Shown: piece after piece, positions 8,951-17,766 of the stretch
Numbering within the stretch: position 1 is the first letter of the stretch
Layout of the letters: each line of letters begins with the position of its first letter
Origin: Pseudobythopirellula maris
GTDB lineage: Bacteria > Planctomycetota > Planctomycetia > Pirellulales > Lacipirellulaceae
DNA length: 64,000 nt
Assembly: GCF_007859945.1 (NCBI RefSeq)
Contig: NZ_SJPQ01000004.1
Span: 62,001 to 126,000, forward strand
Reading direction: 5' to 3'
The notes under the pieces: generated by a model
The model's input: the letters and a program-made list of their open reading frames with translations, nothing else
Told to the model about the DNA's origin: nothing
Database searches by the model: none
Position numbers and translations under genes: made by a program

Positions 8951-9400
8951 TCAAACATTGGGCGATTCGCTGATCGCGGCGCGTAGCAAGCGGAACTGGG
9001 CGGACATCAAGTTGATGGCGAGGTTGTGTTGCGATTGGTTCTTGGTGATCTCAGCGATCTGTTGCTCGAGGCTGATGTCGCTGCGGTCGTGGTACTCGAT
9101 GCTTCGGATGGACTCACGCACGCCGGAGAAATCGTCGAGGTCCGCCCGCGGCGGCCCGGCCACCGTCAGCTCGGCGCCTTGCAACATCGCGGAGCGGCTG
9201 GCCGACGAGCGGGCGTGGCGTCCGTCGACCGCCTGACGCAGACTCTCTTGGAACTTCTCCGGCGAAAGGTCGCGGGTCTTATATCCGGGGGTGTCAAGGT
9301 TCGCAATATTGCCCGCGAGCACGCCGTGGCGCGCCTGCGAGAAGTTCACCACCTGTTCGAGTACGGGGATCGCCGAGCGGTCGAACATCTGATTGATCAC
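8951..9400 (-). CDS. flgB: Flagellar basal-body rod protein FlgB
   Basis: This is a 149-residue rod protein. The conserved N-terminal region reads FDRSAIPVLEQVVNFSQARH followed by GVLAGNIANLDTPGYKTRDL, the rod/hook signature. I place the start at the GTG at 9400 (VINQMFDRS) because a GGGAG ribosome-binding site lies six bases upstream. The ATG four codons downstream (9388) has no such site. The reading frame stays open further upstream, but that stretch overlaps the sigma-54 promoter and has no family similarity. FlgB is the first gene of the rod/export operon flgB-flgC-fliE-fliF-fliG-fliH-fliI-fliJ and onwards. Confidence 0.92.
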   Translation of the reverse strand: MINQMFDRSAIPVLEQVVNFSQARHGVLAGNIANLDTPGYKTRDLSPEKFQESLRQAVDGRHARSSASRSAMLQGAELTVAGPPRADLDDFSGVRESIRSIEYHDRSDISLEQQIAEITKNQSQHNLAINLMSAQFRLLRAAISESPNV

Positions 9401-9473
9401 GCCGCTCTCCCGTTGCTCTAAGGGCGCCACCGCTATCACGCGGCGGACGCCCGATTGTCGGTGGCTTGGTAAT

Positions 9474-9489
9474 TGCAAGCCGCGCGCCA
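9474..9489 (-). promoter_or_regulatory. Sigma-54 promoter of the flgB operon
   Basis: Read on the minus strand this is TGGCGCGCGGCTTGCA. It matches the sigma-54 consensus TGGCRCG-N4-TTGCW, with the invariant GG and GC separated by exactly ten bases. It lies about 75 bp upstream of the flgB GTG start, giving a 5' leader of roughly 60 bases. The gene for an NtrC-type activator with a GAFTGA loop ends at 9861 on the same strand. No activator-binding site could be assigned by eye. Confidence 0.82.
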
Positions 9490-9660
9490 AACCGCGCACG
9501 GCACGGCGTCGCGTGTGCAAAGCACCGCGACGCCCCCTCTTTTGTCGTTTGTCATCCCCGCCTTACTTGTCTCGCTTGCTCAACGCGCCCCGCGTGCGGC
9601 GGCGGATTCTGCCGAACGCTCCGGCGACTCTTGCCGATCGTTGCTAAGTCAAAGTCAGAA

Positions 9661-9840
9661 CCACGGATTACACGGAGAGCACGGATAGGGCCACAGGGAA
9701 TGGCCACGAAAAGGAGCCATAGAGCACAATCGAATGGGGAACTGCGGCCGCTCGTGAGCTGAAGCAGCTGCCCCGATTAGGCTTGGCCCCACTGTTTTGC
9801 GCCTTTTCGTGGCTATCTGATATCTGTGGAATCTGTGGTT
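9661..9840. repeat. Dispersed inverted-repeat element, copy A (CACGGAT/ATCTGTGG family)
   Basis: The left arm begins CCACGGATTACACGGAGAG and the right arm ends GGAATCTGTGGTT. The inner arms GCCACGAAAAGG (9703-9714) and CCTTTTCGTGGC (9802-9813) are perfectly complementary over 12 bp. The loop of about 90 bp has no gene. A second element with the same arm sequences lies at 58287-58359. The element fills most of the gap between flgB and the response regulator gene, leaving about 170 bp (9490-9660) where I see nothing else. Confidence 0.65.
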
Positions 9841-9860
9841 AGTCAGTCGTCGTAAAAAAA

Positions 9861-11273
9861 TCAGGCGGCCCGCGAGAAGTCTTTCTCACGCGGCGCCACG
9901 CCGTAGGTTCGCAGTTTGCCGCTGAGGGTCCGCACGCCGATTCCGAGCGCCTCGGCCGCTTTGGCCCGGTGGCCGTCGAACTTCTCTAGGGTGGCGAGGA
10001 TCATGCGGCGCTCGATCTCGGCGAGGCTCATGCCCACGGGCAGGGCGTCTCCCGCGTCGGCTTGTTCTTGCGGCAGCGAGCCGGCGTGCAGCCAAGGACG
10101 CACCAGCGCGGCGGTGATCTCGTCTCCCTCGGCCAGCACGCAAGCGCGGGTCACGAGGTTGTGCAGCTCACGCACGTTGCCGGGCCATTGGTACTGCTCG
10201 AGCATCGTGCGGGCGTCGTCGGCCAAGCCGATCGCCGGCCGGCCGAGCCGCTCGGCCGCCTGCGACAAGAAGTGGTCCGCTAGCAGCGAGACATCCCCTT
10301 CACGCTCACGGAGCGGCGGGGCGACGAGCGGCACGACAGCCAATCGGTAATAAAGGTCTTCACGAAACCGGCCCGCGGCGATCTCTTCGGTCAGGTCGCG
10401 GTTGGTGGTCGCCATCACGCGGACGTCGACGCGTTGCGATTCGCTCGAACCGACGCGTTCGAACGTGCGCTCCTGCAGCACCCGCAGCAGCTTGGCCTGC
10501 AGGCCCATGTCGATCTCGGTGATCTCGTCCAGCAGCAGCGAGCCCCCTTCGGCCGACTCGAAGCGGCCAACGCGGTCGGCGTCGGCGCCGGTGAAGGCGC
10601 CGCGGCGGTGGCCGAACAGCTCGCTCTCGGTCAGCTCACGCGACAGCACCGGGCAGTTGAGGCTCACCATCGGGCCGGTCGCGCGGCGGCTGGCGGCGTG
10701 GATCGATTGGGCGATGAGCTCCTTGCCGACGCCGCTCTCGCCACAGATGAGCACCGTTTCGTCGCTTGCCGCGATCCGACGCAGCCGCTCGCGGAGCGAT
10801 CGCATGACGCGGCTCTCGCCAATCATCATCGGTGATAGCGACGCGTTCTCGCCGGCGCCGCTGATCGACGCGCGGTCCATCGCCCGGCCGACGGCGTCTT
10901 CGAGTTGCGTGGCGTCGAACGGCTTCTCGAGGTAGTCGAACGCGCCGTGCCGCATCGCCTCGACCGCGGTCGTCACACTGGCGTGGGCCGTGACCATCAG
11001 CACCTGCACGCCCAGACGGAGACGCTCGATCTCACGGATCAGCTCCAGCCCGCTCATGCCCGGCATCTGCAGGTCGGTCACAACCACCTGGTAGGACCCG
11101 ACGGCCAAGGCGCGCAGCGCCTCGGCGCCGCTGGCGCAGGCGTCGGCGTGGTAGCCGACGCAGCGCAGCACATCGGCGACCGAGTTGCGGGCCGACGCGT
11201 GATCGTCGACCACCAGGACCGAGCCGTGGGGCGTGGGGTGATCGTTCAGGGGGTGGTGGAGATTGAGGGTCAA
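9861..11273 (-). CDS. Sigma-54-dependent response regulator (FlrC/NtrC type)
   Basis: This 470-residue activator has a receiver domain (about 17-130, phospho-acceptor Asp at 67 in VVVTDLQMPG). An AAA+ sigma-54 interaction domain follows (Walker A GESGVGKE 178-185, GAFTGA loop 225-230, Walker B near GSLLLDEI). A C-terminal Fis-type helix-turn-helix completes it (about 425-460, HRAKAAEALGIGVRTLSGKL). The start is a TTG at 11273 that overlaps the histidine kinase stop codon (TTGA). No ATG or GTG is available before the receiver domain. It most likely activates the sigma-54 promoter in front of flgB, the FlrBC/FleSR arrangement. That target is inference from position. Confidence 0.92.
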   Translation of the reverse strand: MTLNLHHPLNDHPTPHGSVLVVDDHASARNSVADVLRCVGYHADACASGAEALRALAVGSYQVVVTDLQMPGMSGLELIREIERLRLGVQVLMVTAHASVTTAVEAMRHGAFDYLEKPFDATQLEDAVGRAMDRASISGAGENASLSPMMIGESRVMRSLRERLRRIAASDETVLICGESGVGKELIAQSIHAASRRATGPMVSLNCPVLSRELTESELFGHRRGAFTGADADRVGRFESAEGGSLLLDEITEIDMGLQAKLLRVLQERTFERVGSSESQRVDVRVMATTNRDLTEEIAAGRFREDLYYRLAVVPLVAPPLREREGDVSLLADHFLSQAAERLGRPAIGLADDARTMLEQYQWPGNVRELHNLVTRACVLAEGDEITAALVRPWLHAGSLPQEQADAGDALPVGMSLAEIERRMILATLEKFDGHRAKAAEALGIGVRTLSGKLRTYGVAPREKDFSRAA

Positions 11274-12214
11274 GCGGCGGCTCCCATCGCGCGGCGGGGG
11301 GGGATGCGGACCGTGAAGGCGGCGCCGCCCTGCGGGCAGTTCGTGGCGGTGACCGTGCCGCCGTGCGCCTCGGCGACGTGCATCACCACCGACAGGCCGA
11401 GCCCCGTGCCGGTCTCCTTGGTCGTGAAGAACGGCTCGAACAGCCGTTTTTTCTGCTCGTCGGTGATCCCGGGACCGCTGTCGGCCACCTCGAGCTCGAA
11501 GCCGCGCGGGCCGTCGAAAGAGGTGACCACCAGCTCGCCGCCGGTCGGCATCACGTCGAGAGCGTTGAGCACTAAGTTCAGCAACGCCCGCCGGATCTGC
11601 TCGCGATCGGCCATCAGCGTGGTGTTGGGCGGCACGTCGACGTCCACCTCGACGCCCTGCGCTTCGAACTGCGGCGCCAGCGACGCGCACACCTCTTCGA
11701 CGAGCGTGCAGACCAGGAACCCTCCCCACTGCGGTTGTCGGTGGGCGGTGAAGCTCAGGAGATCGTTCACGGTGGCGTCCAGGGCGGTGAACCCTGCCTC
11801 GATCTTGGAGAGGACCTCGAGACTGCCGCGGTCGCCCTCAAGGCGGCGACGCATCAGGCTCATGTAAAGGGAAACTGGTACCAGGTTGTTGCGCACTTCG
11901 TGGGCGACGTGCGAGGCCATCTGCCCGAGGTCGGCCAGACGGTTCTTGCGACGCAACTCGCGGTTCTTCGCTTCGAGCTCGTTGCTCAGCCGCGCGACCT
12001 CGCTGCGCAAGAGGTCGTGTGTTTGCTCGAGCCGGGCCGTGGCGGCGCCCCACGCCTCGAGCAGCGTCGACATGTCGGCGTTGTCGAGCGAGGCCGACTC
12101 CTCCGCAGCGTCCTCCTCCGGCTCTTCGCCCACGTAGAGCGACAACGCCGGCTCATCGGCTGCGGGCGGCGAGGGCCGATCGTCGGGAGGTGGGGCTTGC
12201 TGGGGGAGGGACAT
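11270..12214 (-). CDS. Soluble sensor histidine kinase (FlrB-like)
   Basis: This 314-residue kinase has no membrane segment. An acidic N-terminal region is followed by a coiled coil (about 57-92). The HisKA box has His105 in ASHVAHEVRNN, and the HATPase_c domain has the N box NLVLNALDVMPTGGE, the G1 box DSGPGI and the G2 box TKETGTGLGLSV. It is the probable partner of the overlapping sigma-54 response regulator. The coupled TTGA junction indicates co-translation. The absence of a transmembrane sensor suggests that an internal signal, such as basal-body assembly state, is read, as in flagellar FlrB/FleS systems. The signal itself is not known from sequence. Confidence 0.9.
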   Translation of the reverse strand: MSLPQQAPPPDDRPSPPAADEPALSLYVGEEPEEDAAEESASLDNADMSTLLEAWGAATARLEQTHDLLRSEVARLSNELEAKNRELRRKNRLADLGQMASHVAHEVRNNLVPVSLYMSLMRRRLEGDRGSLEVLSKIEAGFTALDATVNDLLSFTAHRQPQWGGFLVCTLVEEVCASLAPQFEAQGVEVDVDVPPNTTLMADREQIRRALLNLVLNALDVMPTGGELVVTSFDGPRGFELEVADSGPGITDEQKKRLFEPFFTTKETGTGLGLSVVMHVAEAHGGTVTATNCPQGGAAFTVRIPPRRAMGAAA

Positions 12215-12251
12215 CGTATTCGTGTTTATTTGGTGGTGGATTCGACGCGGC

Positions 12252-12782
12252 TCAGCTGCCGGTCGAAAGATCGAGCCCGCCCACGGGGGGCGCTGCGTTG
12301 TCGACGAACGCCCGCGGCGTGGGGCTTGCTATCGGCTTGCCGGCCGAGGGTCGGATGTGGGGGCGGTACGCCTCGGTCGCTCGGCTACCCGTCGTGGCCT
12401 GTTGCAGCTGGGCGCCGACCGCGTCGCGGCGGGCGACCATCGCCTGTTCGTGCTCGCGCTCGAGCGCGACCACTTGCCCCAGCAAACGCGTGGCCAGGGC
12501 CGATTCGGCCGCGCACTGGGCGCGGGCCTCGGGCGACGCCCAGACGCGTTGCTCGGGGTCGTCGTTGCGGTAGAGGGCGAGTCCCTCCTCGGTTCGCCGC
12601 AAGGCCTCGATCAGCCGCTGCTTGGCGCCGACGAGCTTCAGCAGCGTCGCCACGTCGCCCGAAGCGACCAGCTCCGCCTGCCGACGGCCCACCTCGAGCA
12701 GTTGCTCGAGCAGCGCGCGCTTGTCGCGCACGTGCGCCGCGAGGCGCTCGGTCGACCGGTCGGTGGGGGCGAAGGGTTGCAT
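12252..12782 (-). CDS. flgN: FlgN-family flagellar chaperone
   Basis: This 176-residue, largely helical protein contains LAAHVRDKRALLEQLLEVGRRQAELV, then DVATLLKLVGAKQRLIEALR, the FlgN-like helical pattern. FlgN is the export chaperone of the hook-filament junction proteins FlgK and FlgL. The last 40 residues (from about 135) are Pro/Ser rich and not conserved. It sits 37 bp upstream of the histidine kinase gene and 68 bp downstream of the large TPR gene on the same strand. FlgN is weakly conserved, so the call rests partly on context. Confidence 0.7.
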   Translation of the reverse strand: MQPFAPTDRSTERLAAHVRDKRALLEQLLEVGRRQAELVASGDVATLLKLVGAKQRLIEALRRTEEGLALYRNDDPEQRVWASPEARAQCAAESALATRLLGQVVALEREHEQAMVARRDAVGAQLQQATTGSRATEAYRPHIRPSAGKPIASPTPRAFVDNAAPPVGGLDLSTGS

Positions 12783-12850
12783 CCGGGCGGTGGTCTGCTG
12801 TGGGGGCTGCTTGGTGGTGTGGGAGCGAGTGGTTTCGGAGGCGGCGCTCG

Positions 12851-15262
12851 CTAGTAAACGCTCATCCGTTCGAGCAACTGCCGCCAGTCGTTGCGTGTCA
12901 GATTAGTGCTCGTAGCAAAATCCGTTTCGGGGGGCAATCGCTCTAGGATGCCTTTGGCCTGTTCGATGGCGCCGCGGGCGTTCGTCAATTCCTTGAGCCG
13001 GCGCCAGCAGTTGGAGATTTGCAGCAGCGTTTCGAGGATAAACGGGTCGTTCTGGTAGAGGGTCGAGAGGGCCGAGTAGGCCTCGATCGCCTCGTGATAG
13101 CGTTGCAGGTCGAACAGCACGGACCCCCGCAGCATGTAGCAGTTCCTCAGCATCGCCCGGTCGTGGTCGTTGGCGTCCTTGTCGAGCGTGATCTCGCGCT
13201 GAACGATCTCGTACTCGACAAGTGATCTCTCGAGCAACGCCGAAGCCTTGACCCGTTCACGTTCCTGCTCGTTGACGGCGCCCGCCTCGACCGAGCGACG
13301 CAGGGGCTCGGCCGCGGCGTGGCGGTACGACTCGGCCATGAGGTAACGCGCCAAACGGCGGCGGAGATCATCCGGGTAGCGGGTGACCCACTCGCTGAGC
13401 GTGTTGATCGCCTCGTCGTGCCGCTCTTCGTGCACGAGCAGCCGACCGAGCTCGAACTGCGAGTCGCGCCATTCGGGGCTGGAGGGGGTCATCGACGTGC
13501 CGAGCAGGTTCTCGTTGAGCAACGCTTCGCCCTGATCGGTCTCGCCCAGTTCGAGGAATGCGCGGGCGCACTCCAGGCGGGCCTGGTACGAGGTCGCGTC
13601 GCTGGCGTGGAACTCCAGGCACTCCTCGAAGGTCTGAATCGCCCGGCGTGTCGAGCCCCGCGACAGCTGCGACTGGCCCAGCCGCAGCAGCGCGAGCGCG
13701 TTGAGCCGTTGGGGCTCGTCCTTGAGGTACTCCTTGATAACGCGGATCGCCTGCGAGAACCCTTGCCCGCCGTAATACGCTTCGGCGGCGTTCCACAAGT
13801 CTTGGGGGTAGTGTGTCGTGGAGAACCGTCGCTTCGACAGCTCCTCATAGATCACGCCCGCTTGGCGTAGTTTGCGGCGGCCATCGAACCGCATGAGCTT
13901 GTCCGTCGCCCCCACGATGCTCCCCTCGGCCACCAGGTGTCGGCCCCATGCCTCGAGCGTTTGGGCTCGCATCTCGAGTTGCCGGATGGTCGTGAACAGC
14001 GGCGACATGTGATCCGCCACGCCGAGAGCGTGCTCGAAATCGTTCTCGCTCACGTAGGCGGCGTGGGCCGCTAGGATGCGGGTACGCAGCTCGCTGAGCG
14101 GCAGCACCCCGCTCCGGTATTGCTTGGGCTCGACAATGTTTGTCAGCACCCGGCGGTAAGCGGCGAAGGCGTCCTCGTGTTCGCCCATGCTCCGCAGCAG
14201 GTCACCTTCGGCGATGGCCGCGGCCGAGGCCTCGGCCGAGGCGCCGCGGTTGCGGCGGAACGAAGCGTACGCTTCGAGCGCGAGCTGCTGCTCGCCTCGC
14301 AGTTGAAAGACCTGGCCTTTGAGGTACTCGGCCTGCCGAGTGATCTCGCCAGAAAACCTGTCGAGGTCGATCGCCTCGTTGAGTTTCGAATCGGCCTCGT
14401 CGAGCAATTGGGTGAGGGGGGACGGACCGCCCGGGACGGCTGCGTTGGCGGCCTGGGCGAGCCGGATCTTGGCCTCGACCAGCCGTTGCTTGGCCGGCGC
14501 CTGCGCCGCTCCGTCGGCCTCGATCGACGCGACCGCCTCGTCGAACCGGCCCACGTGGGCGAGCGATTCGGCGTGCAGCAATAGCGCCTTCGCCCGGCTC
14601 TCGGCCGTCATGGCGGTGTCTTGGAGCTCGCGGTCGAGGTGTACGATGGCGGCCGCGTAGTCGGGCGTGGGCAGGTGGCAATAGGCCTCGGCCAGCATGA
14701 TGCGCAGTTGCGAGGCGCCGCGCGGGTTGATCTCGAGCGCCTCGAGCAGCACCTCGATGCCTCGCTTCAGCTGCCAGCTCTCGATCATGCTGGCGCCGAG
14801 TAGGAAGAGGCCCTCGGCCTCACGCGTCTCGGGGAACCCCACTTCGCGCGCCTCGCTCAGGTAGCGAGAGGCGATAAAGAAATCGTTGCGTCGCCGGTCG
14901 GGCGAGCCGCGGCGGTCCGCCTCGCGGTACTTGAGCACGCCCATCACGTAGAGCGGGCCGCCAAACTCGTCGGGGGTGAGTTCGGTGGTTGCCGTGATCC
15001 GCTTGACGATCACTTCGGCGAGTTCGTTGTCGCCGTCGTCCAGGGCGGCGAGAGCCAGGTCGACCGTCGAAGGGGCCGGTTGAACGGCGAGCTCGACCAG
15101 CAGCATCCACGCGCCGATCGTGAAGCCGATCATGGCCAGGAAGCCGGCGCCAACCAAAAGCTTGCGCAGCAGACTCTGCTGCGTCCACTCGCGGAAACGA
15201 GCGAAGAGGCCGAGCTTCTCGGGCGCGGCGTCGGGATTTTCGTCGGGCGCGTCCATGCGCAC
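12851..15262 (-). CDS. Membrane-anchored tetratricopeptide-repeat protein
   Basis: This is an 803-residue protein with a cytoplasmic N-terminus, one membrane helix (about residues 37-62, LLVGAGFLAMIGFTIGAWMLLV) and then TPR-like helical repeats to the end. Examples are LFLLGASMIESWQLKRGIEVLLEALEINP and ALALLRLGQSQLSRGSTRRAIQTFEECL. It is the first gene of the minus-strand run that continues into flgN and the two-component pair, so it may be a planctomycete flagellar or envelope scaffold. I do not recognise a named family. An ATG two codons in (MDAPDENP) is an equally possible start. Confidence 0.8.
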   Translation of the reverse strand: MRMDAPDENPDAAPEKLGLFARFREWTQQSLLRKLLVGAGFLAMIGFTIGAWMLLVELAVQPAPSTVDLALAALDDGDNELAEVIVKRITATTELTPDEFGGPLYVMGVLKYREADRRGSPDRRRNDFFIASRYLSEAREVGFPETREAEGLFLLGASMIESWQLKRGIEVLLEALEINPRGASQLRIMLAEAYCHLPTPDYAAAIVHLDRELQDTAMTAESRAKALLLHAESLAHVGRFDEAVASIEADGAAQAPAKQRLVEAKIRLAQAANAAVPGGPSPLTQLLDEADSKLNEAIDLDRFSGEITRQAEYLKGQVFQLRGEQQLALEAYASFRRNRGASAEASAAAIAEGDLLRSMGEHEDAFAAYRRVLTNIVEPKQYRSGVLPLSELRTRILAAHAAYVSENDFEHALGVADHMSPLFTTIRQLEMRAQTLEAWGRHLVAEGSIVGATDKLMRFDGRRKLRQAGVIYEELSKRRFSTTHYPQDLWNAAEAYYGGQGFSQAIRVIKEYLKDEPQRLNALALLRLGQSQLSRGSTRRAIQTFEECLEFHASDATSYQARLECARAFLELGETDQGEALLNENLLGTSMTPSSPEWRDSQFELGRLLVHEERHDEAINTLSEWVTRYPDDLRRRLARYLMAESYRHAAAEPLRRSVEAGAVNEQERERVKASALLERSLVEYEIVQREITLDKDANDHDRAMLRNCYMLRGSVLFDLQRYHEAIEAYSALSTLYQNDPFILETLLQISNCWRRLKELTNARGAIEQAKGILERLPPETDFATSTNLTRNDWRQLLERMSVY

Positions 15263-15338
15263 GGCTCACGGGATCAGAGGGGGCGGTATCTGCCGAGAGG
15301 GCTTGTACCGACGCCGCGAGCCGCGTGTCAATCCGCTT

Positions 15339-15433
15339 TAGTGCGTGCTTCCGATAGCCGTAGCGTTGCATCCGCCGAAACGACGCCGCATCACACCGCC
15401 AAGCACGCTACGCATCCGTGCGATTCGCACTAG
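15339..15433 (-). repeat. Dispersed palindromic repeat of about 95 bp, copy 1
   Basis: Read on the minus strand this begins CTAGTGCGAATCGCACGGAT, continues GCGTAGCGTG...GGCGGTGTGAT, and ends CAACGCTACGGCTATCGG. A clearly related copy in the opposite orientation is at 51930-52024. Within each copy CGTAGCGT and ACGCTACG form an internal stem. The element overlaps the last eight codons and the stop codon of the esterase-like gene that ends at 15408. Confidence 0.75.
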
Positions 15434-16178
15434 TCGCGTTGACGCCGCAGACGTGGTCCATGATCCAGCGATCGAGGTCCGACAGCATTGCAGTCGTCAG
15501 GTCGTCGTCGCCCGGGTACTGGCGGACCGCCACGCGGCAGCCGGCCGAGTGCAGCAGCCGCAGGTCCTCGCAAACGCGTCCCTCGGGGTAGGCGTCGCTC
15601 TTGCGGCTTGCGGCGATCAGCAGCGGCAACTCGCGGGCCTCGTTCACCCGACGCAGCAGCCTGTCGCCGGTTGGCAGCGGGCCGCCGAACGTGGCCGCCC
15701 CGGCGAAGCGGTCTGGGTGGGCCAACGCCAAACGGACCGCCGTGGTGCCGCCGACGCCGACTCCCGCAACAAACACGCGGTTGTTGTGGATGTGGAACCT
15801 GTTCTTGACCGAGTCGATCGCCGTGAAAACAGACTCCTCGGCGGCGGCGTAGCCGTCGCGATCGCCACGCCAGGCGTAGCCGCGGCCCAGGCTCGAGGGC
15901 GCCACGCCGCGCGGCGCCACGCCAACGTGGTTGCGGCAGCTGACGTGCGGCAGCACGGTGGCGAGTTCCTCTTCCGAGGCGCCGCTGCTGTGCAGCCAGA
16001 CCACCAATGGGTAAGCGTAGCCCGCTTCGTAGCCGGTCGGCGAGAACGCCGCCACCGGCGCCCGCGGCTCGTCGCATGCATCAAAGGCCGAACGCCATTG
16101 CTCGGGGTGCGCCGTGGGACGCAGAAGCGTTTCGTCATCCATCGTGCTCAACACGGCGAGCGACTCTTGGCGAATCAT
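15408..16178 (-). CDS. Esterase-like alpha/beta-hydrolase lacking the nucleophile
   Basis: This is a 256-residue protein of the phospholipase/carboxylesterase or PHB-depolymerase-like fold. It shows YPLVVWLHSSGASEEE (oxyanion-hole region), RGYAWRGD, and the nucleophile elbow FVAGVGVGGTTAVRLALAHP. In active relatives the elbow is GxSxG. Here the third position is Gly (codon 15756-15758, residue 141), so the catalytic Ser is missing. The usual catalytic-His position near the C-terminus reads YPGDDDLT, also without His. It is therefore probably a non-catalytic relative. The ATG at 16178 is chosen because the open frame upstream has no homology-like sequence. Its last residues (TSANRTDA) are encoded by a dispersed repeat. 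Confidence 0.75.
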   Translation of the reverse strand: MIRQESLAVLSTMDDETLLRPTAHPEQWRSAFDACDEPRAPVAAFSPTGYEAGYAYPLVVWLHSSGASEEELATVLPHVSCRNHVGVAPRGVAPSSLGRGYAWRGDRDGYAAAEESVFTAIDSVKNRFHIHNNRVFVAGVGVGGTTAVRLALAHPDRFAGAATFGGPLPTGDRLLRRVNEARELPLLIAASRKSDAYPEGRVCEDLRLLHSAGCRVAVRQYPGDDDLTTAMLSDLDRWIMDHVCGVNATSANRTDA

Positions 16179-16450
16179 GGCGGAAGAAAACCCGGGGTGG
16201 CTGGGATCGGGTGAAGGCGGGATGCCGCGCCGAGTGACGACTCGGCGGCGACGCTGTGAGGTTGGCCCCCGTCGGCGCGATGTGGGCTCGCGCCGACGGT
16301 TCAACCAAAGCGATAAGAGCGGACTGTAGACCAGCCTCGCAAAATCGTCAACGCAAACGGGCGTGCACAAACCAGTTTGCGCCCAACAGAAACGGGCGAC
16401 GACTGCTAGCACGACGGCGGTTGCTCGTTGCTCGCGCCGACGGGTGGTTG

Positions 16451-17766
<1,316 letters not shown>

